Source: an uncultured Lachnospiraceae bacterium
GTDB taxonomy: Bacteria; Bacillota; Clostridia; Lachnospirales; Lachnospiraceae
NCBI GenBank assembly: GCA_900554415.1
Contig: USGU01000001.1
Location: 214,106-278,105, forward strand
DNA length: 64,000 nt
Direction of reading: 5' to 3'
In this document: in pieces, positions 46,847-55,546 of the stretch
Layout: each line of letters starts with the position of its first letter
Position numbering within the stretch: the first letter of the stretch is position 1
Translations under genes and position numbers: made by a program
Notes under the pieces: model-generated
Databases searched by the model: none
Seen by the model: the letters and a program-made list of their open reading frames with translations, nothing else
Told to the model about the DNA's origin: nothing

Positions 46847-47146
46847 TTACCGATTGATTAGATACTCTTGCAATTCATCTCTCGTTGCTTTCATCTTTTC
46901 GATTCCGTTCCCAGTAACGTCATGATTGATTATTACTAATAGACTTTTTAAAATCATCTGATTTGAATCCTCTATCTCTTTCAATCGTTTATTGTCTTTG
47001 TCAAGGAGGTTACCGTGTTGTTCTACCTTGGCTTTTAAATCATCGCTGGGTTTACGGATTTCTTTACCAATTTTCCATAATCCCCAAATAGCTGTTATAA
47101 AACCACAAAACCAAATAATTTGAGATGTCGTTATGGTGAATTCCAT
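46847..47146 (-). CDS. Phage membrane-anchored coiled-coil protein next to holin
   Basis: A 99-residue protein with an N-terminal transmembrane helix (about 8-25, IIWFCGFITAIWGLW) and a charged coiled coil behind it (DDLKAKVEQHGNLLDKDNKR, about 34-70). The start overlaps the holin stop as TAATG, so the two are coupled. The position suggests a lysis accessory role (XhlA-like partners have a similar helix-plus-coil layout, though with the membrane helix at the other end). It is the last gene of the phage module. Confidence 0.65.
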   Translation of the reverse strand: MEFTITTSQIIWFCGFITAIWGLWKIGKEIRKPSDDLKAKVEQHGNLLDKDNKRLKEIEDSNQMILKSLLVIINHDVTGNGIEKMKATRDELQEYLINR

Positions 47147-47430
47147 TATTCGCTCTCCTTATTAGTATTGTTTTTACCTTCAATAAACGCTTTGAAACCC
47201 TGATGGAAACCGGTAGAAGCTAATCCCATAACAGCTCCATATACTGCTGACTCGATTGTTAAGCCGCTAACAACCAAATTCAGAACAGCTCCAATAACTG
47301 CTAAAATCACCGGGATATCGTCGTTTGAAATCCACGTTAAAAAAGTCGCGTGTTTGATGATATATCCAATCACCAGACAAGCAACCATTACTACAAGTAC
47401 AAAATGTTCAGTTAAAATTGTAAAGTCCAT
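47146..47430 (-). CDS. Phage holin (Hol44/PF16079-like)
   Basis: A 94-residue protein with three hydrophobic segments, FVLVVMVACLVIGYII, VILAVIGAVLNLVVSG and AVYGAVMGLASTGFHQG, followed by a charged tail. The central DDIPVILAVIGA and the ending GLASTGFHQ match phage holins of the Hol44 type in Firmicutes. It would make pores for lysis. No complete endolysin follows it, which is unusual. Confidence 0.85.
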   Translation of the reverse strand: MDFTILTEHFVLVVMVACLVIGYIIKHATFLTWISNDDIPVILAVIGAVLNLVVSGLTIESAVYGAVMGLASTGFHQGFKAFIEGKNNTNKESE

Positions 47431-47442
47431 ACCTATACCTCC

Positions 47443-47745
47443 TTATACATCTTCTGCGCCTTCAAATTCAGGCTGTTGTTTTAACCATTCATATGCATTC
47501 TTAATGTTCATGTTTTCGTCGTAATCAAATGATAAGTAATCTCCGTCTGTATACGGAAATGTTGGGTTCTGAATCTCACCACGAGCGTATGCCTTTTCGT
47601 ATTCTCGGCAGTCTTCATTTAGGTATGAATTAACCAAGATACAACATTGCTGATTTACGTCCACCTTTAATGATGTGATTCGATGATACTCTAATACTAT
47701 ACCGTTTGATTTCGTAATCTTTTTCTTTAATGCCACATGAATCAC
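47443..47745 (-). CDS. Small phage protein, unknown
   Basis: A 100-residue protein beginning MIHVALKKKITKSNGIVLEYHRI. A beta-rich first half (LKVDVNQQCCILVNSYL) is followed by an acidic, aromatic second half. It lies three bases after the large fibre gene and 12 before the holin. Similar proteins of this size between fibre and holin genes are common in Firmicutes prophages and their function is unknown. Confidence 0.6.
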   Translation of the reverse strand: MIHVALKKKITKSNGIVLEYHRITSLKVDVNQQCCILVNSYLNEDCREYEKAYARGEIQNPTFPYTDGDYLSFDYDENMNIKNAYEWLKQQPEFEGAEDV

Positions 47746-47748
47746 CTC

Positions 47749-50616
47749 CTACACACCGACAATTCGTGTCATGATATAATTCCAGTTTGTAATTTTGATA
47801 CCGGAATCGGTCGTTTTAGCAGCATCACCATTAAAGTCTGAACCTGTAATAGCTGTATCACCGATATACAGATATTTAGACATAGCATAAGCACCGCCAT
47901 AATCAATGGCTGATATTGTATATCCACCATCAAAATTTGCAACTAAATACTTTGGTATGTAATGACATATCATATCAGATTTTGCCGGAGTGCCTGTCCC
48001 GTACCACTGAAAGAATATAACGATACCATTAGCCTGAGCACTGATTGGTTCAGAAAGTACAGCTGTATCAGCTGCTTTCGGATAAGTTGAACCACTCCAT
48101 AGTACTGTTTGTGTAGGACTGTAAACTCGTGACCAAGGTCCCCATGTTTTAGCCTGCATTGTGCGAGTATAAATATCGCCAAGATGTGTTGTATATGTCT
48201 GCTTACAATAATTGTCTGAATATGCTAATGTTTCCAACCATCCATTTGTAGTTGTTGGTCGATTAGTGCTTTCGATTCCAATATACCATTTACCACTTCT
48301 TATAAGAGTATCACAGTCTGTATTTGTGACTACTGGTATGTCATAGGTTAATGATTTGGTTGCCGTAAGACGAATATTATCAGCATTCATCAACGCAATA
48401 TTACCACTGTCTGCTATTAGTTCTGCATCTGCGTGATATGCTCCAATTGTAGCAGTCTCACTAGACATACCAACACCATAGTAGGTACCTCCATTCCACA
48501 TTGTTAATGAAGCGGCATCTCCCTTATCCGAAACAGCTTGGTTCGGTAAAAACATTTTTATTTTATTGGCATAATCAGGGTCACAAGTTAACATTGTATC
48601 GTATCCGTTTGCACGAAATGACAGATATCCCTTTCCTAGTGTCAACTTATCAGCACCAAATGATGCCATAACAGTTTGGTCTTTTTGGATATTTAGACCG
48701 TCGTTTCTCAAAGTAAGAGTCGTGCTGTCTCCTGTTTTACCTAGAGTAATAGTAGTGTCATCATATCTTAGAACTTTCTGAATCTCATCCAATACTCCCT
48801 CTGGTGTACTTCCTACTACATATGTAGTTGTAGTGGTATTGTCTGTATACATGATTATTGTTCTAGACCATAAATATGGTTTCTCAGCAGTTGTAGCAGG
48901 TACTGTTGAAGACCAAGTTCCGGTCGGCGTTGTAGTTCCAGAAGAACTCGTTTGATAAGTAACCGCTGATGACTTAACACCTTTACCAGTTGTACCAGTA
49001 TCTCCTTTATCACCATAAACACCGATAACTCGTTTTGTAGTATCAGCGGTTGTGTTATCAGTATATGTGATAGTCTCATAATTCCAAAGATACTTATTAG
49101 TAGCCGTAAGTGTTGGAACTGTAGAACTCCAAGATGTAGGTATCGTTGAGTTGGAAGTCGATACCGCATAGTGCTCCGTTATTTTACTTATTCCTTTACC
49201 AGTAGCCCCCGTATCTCCTTTTGAACCAGTGTCACCATACGCTCCAATAATACAAGGAGTCGTGATAGCTGCATTCGTTCCATCTGAGTATTTGATTACT
49301 TCATAGTTCCACAAGTATTTCTTACTTGATGACACCGATTGAACCGTAGTAGTCCATCCTGAGGTGGATGTTGTAACATTACTAGACACCGAAGTAGCAA
49401 GGTAATAATTTACAACCGAACCAATACTCTTTCCATTTGCACCAGCATCTCCCTTTGCACCCGTATCGCCCTTGGTTCCAGTCACACAAACTGCTGTAGT
49501 CGTAGTAGTAGTACTGTCAGTATAGGTAATGACCGATCTTGTCCAGATATACTTTCCGTTTTCCCACCCCGGATATGTAGTACCCCAACTGCCACCTGAT
49601 AATGAGGTTGCTGATGTAGATTTGTAATACTGCTCTACAATTGAAGTCACACCTTTTCCCGCAGCTCCTGTTGACCCTGTAGCTCCGGCGATACAAACTC
49701 CATTTTGATTTGGAGAGTATGTTTTATTCCCAGCGCCATCAGCAGTAACGGTCCTAGACCACATATACTTACCATCTACCCAAGTTGGAGCTTTTGTAGT
49801 CCATGAACCTCCTGCTAATGAAGTAGCCGAAGTGGATAGGTAGTACTCGACGTCTATTTTTGCTATGGAATCCTCCGGTGCAGGAGTCCAATCTGTTGGT
49901 TTATTGCCTTTTTCGAGTTTTGGCAATTTGAAATAGGCATATGCTCCTGCGGTTGATGGTATTACACATAAATATACACGCCATATCTTTTCAGACGACC
50001 CGCTAGTGAGTGTTACAATAAGTTTTTCATCATCTATAATTTCGTAGTTCTTTCCGAAAGTATTTGTCTCTATTGGACCACCGCCCGCATAGGCTTTTAC
50101 ATTACCTTTTTTACCATATACGGAGAAAGTATATGTTGTGTTGGGTTCTATCACAACATCTAGGTAAATACCCCATCGTGCCGTTGTATGAACACTGTCT
50201 AAAACTTTAAACCAGTCCCCTTCTTTAGTGACCGTAACACCTGATTCGAGTGTCCATTTAGTCAAATCACCAGAAGATATGGCTAAATTCCTGCCACCAA
50301 TTTCCAGATTGTCAACTGTATTCTGAGCATTATTAGCTTTGTTCCATGCATCTTTAGCCGCTTCATAGCTACTGCTCTTAGATACTTCGGAGAAACTGAA
50401 CGACATATCTGAATACACATTACAGTCTACAAAATATAGAGTATTAGTCGATCCAGACACATAGGCCGGTTCAGTATCGGACCAGCCTGATGGTGGATTC
50501 GTAGTTGGTTTACTTGGTTTTGCTAAAGTCGATGATTGAAGTTTGTAATAACGGTAAACAGCATACACATCAATCACTTTAGAAATGGTAATCTGTATAC
50601 TTGCCTTTACTGCCAT
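47749..50616 (-). CDS. Modular phage tail fibre with collagen-like linkers and pyocin-knob domain
   Basis: 955 residues. Order: a short N-terminal leader MAVKASIQITISKVIDVYAV; a carbohydrate-binding-like module (about 105-250, from NLEIGGRNLA to DWTPAPED); five repeats of about 75 residues (about 255-620), each with a YYLxTS start, a KYLWxYxxITYxD core and a collagen-like GDTGAKG linker; a beta region (about 630-790); a pyocin-knob-like segment (GWLETLAYSDNYCKQ, WGPWSRVYSP); and a C-terminal domain. It probably contacts the host surface. The repeats are shared with the next two upstream genes. Confidence 0.8.
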   Translation of the reverse strand: MAVKASIQITISKVIDVYAVYRYYKLQSSTLAKPSKPTTNPPSGWSDTEPAYVSGSTNTLYFVDCNVYSDMSFSFSEVSKSSSYEAAKDAWNKANNAQNTVDNLEIGGRNLAISSGDLTKWTLESGVTVTKEGDWFKVLDSVHTTARWGIYLDVVIEPNTTYTFSVYGKKGNVKAYAGGGPIETNTFGKNYEIIDDEKLIVTLTSGSSEKIWRVYLCVIPSTAGAYAYFKLPKLEKGNKPTDWTPAPEDSIAKIDVEYYLSTSATSLAGGSWTTKAPTWVDGKYMWSRTVTADGAGNKTYSPNQNGVCIAGATGSTGAAGKGVTSIVEQYYKSTSATSLSGGSWGTTYPGWENGKYIWTRSVITYTDSTTTTTTAVCVTGTKGDTGAKGDAGANGKSIGSVVNYYLATSVSSNVTTSTSGWTTTVQSVSSSKKYLWNYEVIKYSDGTNAAITTPCIIGAYGDTGSKGDTGATGKGISKITEHYAVSTSNSTIPTSWSSTVPTLTATNKYLWNYETITYTDNTTADTTKRVIGVYGDKGDTGTTGKGVKSSAVTYQTSSSGTTTPTGTWSSTVPATTAEKPYLWSRTIIMYTDNTTTTTYVVGSTPEGVLDEIQKVLRYDDTTITLGKTGDSTTLTLRNDGLNIQKDQTVMASFGADKLTLGKGYLSFRANGYDTMLTCDPDYANKIKMFLPNQAVSDKGDAASLTMWNGGTYYGVGMSSETATIGAYHADAELIADSGNIALMNADNIRLTATKSLTYDIPVVTNTDCDTLIRSGKWYIGIESTNRPTTTNGWLETLAYSDNYCKQTYTTHLGDIYTRTMQAKTWGPWSRVYSPTQTVLWSGSTYPKAADTAVLSEPISAQANGIVIFFQWYGTGTPAKSDMICHYIPKYLVANFDGGYTISAIDYGGAYAMSKYLYIGDTAITGSDFNGDAAKTTDSGIKITNWNYIMTRIVGV

Positions 50617-50626
50617 ACGAAATCAC

Positions 50627-51724
50627 CTACTTTTCTAACTGAGCTGTAATAACCGAAGAATTTAATACATGCGCTGCGGTAATAGTATAAGTCTTACCAG
50701 TAGCTACTGCTGAAGTTCCATCGTCTTTATACCATTTTACACTTCCATAACTACCACATACTCCGGCATCCGTAATTGACTGTTCGACACCACCAACAAA
50801 CACATGAGCCGTAAGAACTGTACTTCCGCTATTATTCTTAAACACTGTTCCATTTGAAGACGTAATAGTCATGGAAATGGCTGCTGCACCAGTAGCTCCT
50901 GTAGTTCCATGAGTACCGATGATAGCCGGTGTTGTCTTAGAGGTTGTCTTATCGGTATATGTAATTAACTGATAACACCAAATGTATTTATTAGTTGTAG
51001 TAGTTGCTGTCGGAGTAGTAGACCATCCAGAAGTATCTACCGTTACTCCACTTCCTGCTGATGTTGTAAGATAATAGTTCACAACGGATGAAATACCCTT
51101 ACCAGTTGCACCGGTAGCTCCTGTTCCACCAGTTGCTCCGTGAGTACCAATAATAACAGGAACCGTATTAGTCGGGTCTCCTGATGAATAAGTGATTGTC
51201 TGATAGCACCATAAATACTTCTTAGTAGTATCTGTAGTCTGCATTGCCGTAGACCAACCACTTGTTGAAGTTGATACTCCAGTACTGGAAGCAGATGCTA
51301 AGTAATGATTTGTAACACCAGTGATACTCCTACCTGCAGCACCAGTTGCTCCTGTCTGACCTTTCAATGCAACAGCAAACGAGAATTTTTTATTCATTGT
51401 AATTCCGTCAACAACCACAGGAATTGTTGCTTCACATGCCGTTGAAATAGTAGCGGTTGTCTTAAATGTAATCTTAACTTTAGCTGTTCCACTATTTTCT
51501 ACTGTTGCCGAAATGCCAGTAGGACAAGTAATATCAGCAGCGGCAACACTGACTGCTGAACACTGATTGGTACCGCAAAATGCCACTGCTTCCGTGGTAC
51601 ATGACTGTCCAGCTGCTACACCGCTCGTGTCTCCAATAAATGTATAAGCCTCGCTTGTTAACATGACCGAATATGCATCGGTAACGTCAATAATCGTAAT
51701 TTGGTCGGCTGATTTAATTGCCAT
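50627..51724 (-). CDS. Modular phage tail protein with collagen-like linkers
   Basis: 365 residues. The N-terminus MAIKSADQITIIDVTDAYSV resembles that of the large fibre. Then an Ig-like beta region (about 25-120), a GQTGATGAAG linker, two of the YYL-KYLW repeats with GATGGTGATG linkers, and a C-terminal Ig-like domain (ITSSNGTVFKNNSGSTVL) that also ends the upstream hub protein. It is likely a fibre or baseplate decoration. It lies 50 bases from the hub gene and 10 from the large fibre gene. Confidence 0.75.
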   Translation of the reverse strand: MAIKSADQITIIDVTDAYSVMLTSEAYTFIGDTSGVAAGQSCTTEAVAFCGTNQCSAVSVAAADITCPTGISATVENSGTAKVKITFKTTATISTACEATIPVVVDGITMNKKFSFAVALKGQTGATGAAGRSITGVTNHYLASASSTGVSTSTSGWSTAMQTTDTTKKYLWCYQTITYSSGDPTNTVPVIIGTHGATGGTGATGATGKGISSVVNYYLTTSAGSGVTVDTSGWSTTPTATTTTNKYIWCYQLITYTDKTTSKTTPAIIGTHGTTGATGAAAISMTITSSNGTVFKNNSGSTVLTAHVFVGGVEQSITDAGVCGSYGSVKWYKDDGTSAVATGKTYTITAAHVLNSSVITAQLEK

Positions 51725-51774
51725 TTTGATTTTCCTCCTTGAAAATTTGTTAAAAAAAATAGAAGCCTAAACTC

Positions 51775-53703
51775 CTACACAATTAATTCGCACATAAATG
51801 TTACTTTTGTATCTACATCATCTGGTGATAAAGTAAACGTAAAACCATTATCACCGAATCTAGAATCTCCTGATGAAATTATTCCGAATGTTTCATCATC
51901 CAATCGCTGCCATTTCCACTGTATATACGCAGAATTGCCAAAAATCTTCTTCAATGTAGCACTATCTGTAATACGATTAGGTCCTCGATAAATTACTACT
52001 GATAATACTGTCGATACACTGTCATTTTTAAATACAGTACCTCTTGACGATTCGATACGCAGTGTCGTGGAATCCTCACCATCTTTTCCGCTACCTCCTG
52101 TTGACAAAGCAGGGATGCCAATTTCTTCGTGTCCGTCGCCGTACACATAAATAAAGCGACGCCATATAAATTTACCATCTTCCCATTTCGGAACTTCTCT
52201 GCTCCATTCATCAGTTTGTGGAGGTTCTGATGATACATCAGACACAGCATACTCATCAATCACTTGAATTATAGTGCTGCTCTTTGCCTCATTGGAATTT
52301 TTCAAAGCCTCATTTGCAGCCTGTGCATTTTGCTTTTCTTTCTCTGTCAATCTCTCAGTCTGTTCGTATGTCTGATTAATTGTTTCATTGAGAAGCTTAA
52401 TACGCTTATTCTGCTGTCCGGTCAAAGTATCAAATGTAGTACCAAATGTATAAGTACTATTTTCTGGATTATTTAAATCAAGTTCGATACTTGTACAAAG
52501 AAAATAGCTGTCAAGATTGTGTGGTTTGGAACGTACTCTTACATACTCACCAATACGAATCGGACTTATCTCTGGATTTATCAAATGCATGTCGATTGCT
52601 TTAATCTCAATCGTTCGTTTCGGAGATACAAGTTCTTTCAAAGAAACAATACTTTTTGTAACAAGCTGTTCTTTTGTTGTGATGTCCTGATTTTCATAGG
52701 TAACACCAATCCAGCCATATTTCTGAACGGCTGATTCACAATAAATAATGTCCCCTGATTTTCGGTATCCCTCAGTATCGTATTCTTTATCTTCCAAACC
52801 AACGATAGTTAATGAAAGATTAGATTCATCATACATTCCGTAATATTCATAGTATGTAACACCATCCTCAAAAGCAGTTACATCATCACTTACTCTTACA
52901 AATCCATTATCTGAATATATATAGTATGTTTTGTCCGATTTCATTGTGGTATCACTGGTAACATAATACCCATCATTATATGAATAGCTTGTTTCGCTCA
53001 TTCTGGCACCAAGCGGAACCACAAATGTTGCTATACTTTCTGAATCGTCAGTTTGTGTATAGTCAGTTAAGTTCTTACCAAAATTAAGAACCTGAGTATT
53101 TATATCAGTCCATTCAGAAAGATAATCAATGTATCTGTTACCATCTTCATATCTAACCCTAATATATCCACCAAGGTCATCTATTAACTTCTCACTAATT
53201 TCTTTCCATGTAGTTGGATACTTTACGGATTCTCTATAAATATAATTATTGATATCAAGACTTGCTCCTTGATTAATACCAACTGTAAAACGTTTGTTGG
53301 CATTTACTTGTTCATTATGTTGACTAATAAGCCACTCAAAATATCCGTTTACGCTTGATGGTGCTTGGTTACCATACCCGTTTTCAAGAGTAGAATAAGG
53401 GCGAACAATAGACTCACTAAGATAATCCAGTTCACCCTTACATTTTACTTTACCATCCAAATAAAATTCTTTTCCGAGTTCATAAATAAACCCTACAAAT
53501 AGTAGAACATTACCGTCATAAACCAGTATTGGATTATCGGCGTCTCGTTCTCTTAATTTGTCGTACATAGGATGTGATGGATAAATCGTAAAATCACAAT
53601 ACCCACAGGTATTTTCTTCCGCATCCAAAGACAAATCTACCAAAATACACTCGTCTACATTTGGGTCATGTAGGTATTCTGTTCCATATTTTACGATATA
53701 CAT
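51775..53703 (-). CDS. Phage tail hub / minor structural protein (Tal-like)
   Basis: 642 residues. The first 400 or so, with TEYLHDPNVDECILVDLSL, DADNPILVYDGNVLFVGF-like and DYLSEWTDINTQVLNFGKN segments, match the N-terminal hub of siphovirus tail-associated lysin/endopeptidase proteins. A coiled coil (TYEQTERLTEKEKQNAQAA) near 450-475 leads to one YYL-KYLW-type repeat (IDEYAVSDVSS, KFIWRRFIYVY) and an Ig-like end (SSRGTVFKNDSVSTVL). No peptidase motif was recognised in the C-terminus. It follows the small tail genes as expected for a tail-tip hub. Confidence 0.8.
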   Translation of the reverse strand: MYIVKYGTEYLHDPNVDECILVDLSLDAEENTCGYCDFTIYPSHPMYDKLRERDADNPILVYDGNVLLFVGFIYELGKEFYLDGKVKCKGELDYLSESIVRPYSTLENGYGNQAPSSVNGYFEWLISQHNEQVNANKRFTVGINQGASLDINNYIYRESVKYPTTWKEISEKLIDDLGGYIRVRYEDGNRYIDYLSEWTDINTQVLNFGKNLTDYTQTDDSESIATFVVPLGARMSETSYSYNDGYYVTSDTTMKSDKTYYIYSDNGFVRVSDDVTAFEDGVTYYEYYGMYDESNLSLTIVGLEDKEYDTEGYRKSGDIIYCESAVQKYGWIGVTYENQDITTKEQLVTKSIVSLKELVSPKRTIEIKAIDMHLINPEISPIRIGEYVRVRSKPHNLDSYFLCTSIELDLNNPENSTYTFGTTFDTLTGQQNKRIKLLNETINQTYEQTERLTEKEKQNAQAANEALKNSNEAKSSTIIQVIDEYAVSDVSSEPPQTDEWSREVPKWEDGKFIWRRFIYVYGDGHEEIGIPALSTGGSGKDGEDSTTLRIESSRGTVFKNDSVSTVLSVVIYRGPNRITDSATLKKIFGNSAYIQWKWQRLDDETFGIISSGDSRFGDNGFTFTLSPDDVDTKVTFMCELIV

Positions 53704-53706
53704 CTG

Positions 53707-54186
53707 CTACTTCCACCTTCCTACAACATACAACTGAAATTTATAAGTAGTGGCAGTTTTCTTCGTATCACCCTGAGTTGTTACATAATAAGTTGATGAT
53801 CTTGATACAGTCTGCCCCCACGTTCTATCCAGCCAACAGTCAGTATTGTTACATACAGCACTCGCAAATTCTATTGGTACCTCAACAAATGTGAGCGGGT
53901 ACTCAGCATAAATGTAATTTGAAGCGTACTGTAACCAATCTGAATTATTACTCCACCAACGCCATTCTCCCGTATTTCCTTCAGCTGTATACCAACATTC
54001 AGCAAGTCCGCTAGCCCATCTCCGATATACCCAATTACCATAAGAACCAACCGCTACGATATAGTCTACCGAAAGCTCTCTGTATGCTGCATCAATTTTA
54101 TCCATATTTTCATTTAATGGTAACGGGGATATATTATCTGTTATATCATACTTTGTTAATTGTAAATGGTCAGTTACTTCAGCCAT
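53707..54186 (-). CDS. Small phage tail/baseplate protein
   Basis: About 159 residues from MAEVTDHLQLTKYD. The start overlaps the stop of the gene before as TAATG. NENMDKIDAAYRELS and the ending VVGRWK parallel NENFEKLDAM and NVKGRWN in that gene, so the two are related, with a variable central beta domain. The variable segment contains many aromatic residues (YGNWVYRRWASGLAECWYT). Probably a tail-tip or receptor-contacting protein. Confidence 0.65.
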   Translation of the reverse strand: MAEVTDHLQLTKYDITDNISPLPLNENMDKIDAAYRELSVDYIVAVGSYGNWVYRRWASGLAECWYTAEGNTGEWRWWSNNSDWLQYASNYIYAEYPLTFVEVPIEFASAVCNNTDCWLDRTWGQTVSRSSTYYVTTQGDTKKTATTYKFQLYVVGRWK

Positions 54187-54662
54187 TAGTTCCACCGTCC
54201 TTTCACATTAACAAATACCTGCTTGTATACACCTGTAGTCTCATGAGTAGTACTAATAATTTTAAATCTCACATTGTCGAGAACGTTCTTATCAGTTACA
54301 TCACATACCCATCCCACAGTACTTGATGCCATATGTATCTGCACATCATGAACTTCAAGTAACTGAATAGGAAACATAACTGTCGCTGTCCCGGAATAAT
54401 ATGGAAAAGCGGCTCCTCCATCGCATTTAAGGTTCTCAAATTCCAGTTTTGTATATAATTCAATTGTTCCATCTGAATATTTTTTGTACCTCCAAGTAGC
54501 ATTACCAGAAGTACCACCAGAATATGATGCAGTCTTTTCTCCACTTTCTATACATAAAGCCATTGCATCGAGTTTTTCAAAGTTTTCATTAACCTGTTCG
54601 TAATCCACCACTTCGTTTTCCAAAAACACATTAAACTGCACTTTTGCCGTCTGATTCGGCAT
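54186..54662 (-). CDS. Small phage tail protein, related to its neighbour
   Basis: A 158-residue protein, MPNQTAKVQFNVFLENEVVDY. It has NENFEKLDAMAL, then WRYKKYSDGTIELYTKLEF and the ending FVNVKGRWN. The short NENxxKxD start and GRWx end are shared with the next gene, a duplicated pair. The start and stop are both overlapping TAATG junctions, so its amount should track the distal tail protein. Confidence 0.65.
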   Translation of the reverse strand: MPNQTAKVQFNVFLENEVVDYEQVNENFEKLDAMALCIESGEKTASYSGGTSGNATWRYKKYSDGTIELYTKLEFENLKCDGGAAFPYYSGTATVMFPIQLLEVHDVQIHMASSTVGWVCDVTDKNVLDNVRFKIISTTHETTGVYKQVFVNVKGRWN

Positions 54663-55546
54663 TATATATCACCTACCTTATATGTAACATAAACATCTTC
54701 AACATTTTCAGTAACCTCAGCCATATAGGTAAGGTCTGCCCACGTTTTGTCAGCTAAATCTTCCCATGTCGAGTTGCTTAATTGATTCCAAGTTTTAATT
54801 ACCTGAGTACCATCACCATTCGTTTTATACCATTCATACAATTTCTTTTTCTTAAGGTCCGCCCACGTTATACCTAATGTTTTTAAGTCGCTCCAAGTCA
54901 GGTTTTTTATATCATAAGAATTCAGATACATTTCGTTCTGACCTTCTTTAAACAGAACATCATTAATTGTCCAACTTCCCTGAGGTAAGGTATAAACATT
55001 GTTATTGAAAATAATCTTAAGAAAAGAATCGGTTTCAATAGTCGGTCTGATTCTCTTTCGTCCACTTTCAAAGTATACGATTTTACCGCCGACAGCATTT
55101 ATTCTGTATATAGACTTATCTAAATACTTGAATGGTTCTGCATTTATCGTAATTTTTATATGACCTACAATTCCAGGATTGTACATAGAATGCTTTAGCT
55201 CTGATACTGAAAATCTTCCATGATATGTGTACAACGGGTCCATCGTAATTCTAAAATCAAACGATTTGCCATGAAGAAACCGGTTTACTTTTGTTACAAG
55301 AGCTTGGAAATTGTCTATATCAATCACATAGAACTCAAATTCCATACTCCGGTTCTTATAGGCGGTATCGCCAAGCAGAGTGTCAGTGAGGTCAATCACT
55401 CCGTCTCCGCCTGGGATATCTACCTCATACGTTTTTGCTTCTGGAGGGTCCATTGTATATCCATCTATCATTATCATTCCGTATTTCGTTGTAAGGTCTG
55501 TACCGTCCACAATTAAACGGTTATTTGGATAATCTGGATAACTCAT
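54662..55546 (-). CDS. Distal tail protein (Dit-like) with WxDL-repeat C-terminal arm
   Basis: 294 residues. The N-terminal part (YGMIMIDGYTMDPPEAKTYEVDIPGGDG, FRITMDPLYTYHGRFSV) is typical of Dit, the hexameric ring below the tail tube. After about residue 195 a second beta domain is followed by an unusual stretch with five related units: LTWSDLK, ITWADLKKKK, KTWNQLS, STWEDLAD, KTWADLTY. The start overlaps the tape-measure stop (TAATG). Confidence 0.8.
   Translation of the reverse strand: MSYPDYPNNRLIVDGTDLTTKYGMIMIDGYTMDPPEAKTYEVDIPGGDGVIDLTDTLLGDTAYKNRSMEFEFYVIDIDNFQALVTKVNRFLHGKSFDFRITMDPLYTYHGRFSVSELKHSMYNPGIVGHIKITINAEPFKYLDKSIYRINAVGGKIVYFESGRKRIRPTIETDSFLKIIFNNNVYTLPQGSWTINDVLFKEGQNEMYLNSYDIKNLTWSDLKTLGITWADLKKKKLYEWYKTNGDGTQVIKTWNQLSNSTWEDLADKTWADLTYMAEVTENVEDVYVTYKVGDI

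Noticed and set aside
47749..51400. Possible CRISPR or tandem non-coding repeats
   Set aside because: The repetition comes from collagen-like and aromatic protein modules in open frames of variable unit length, without conserved short palindromic repeats and unique spacers.
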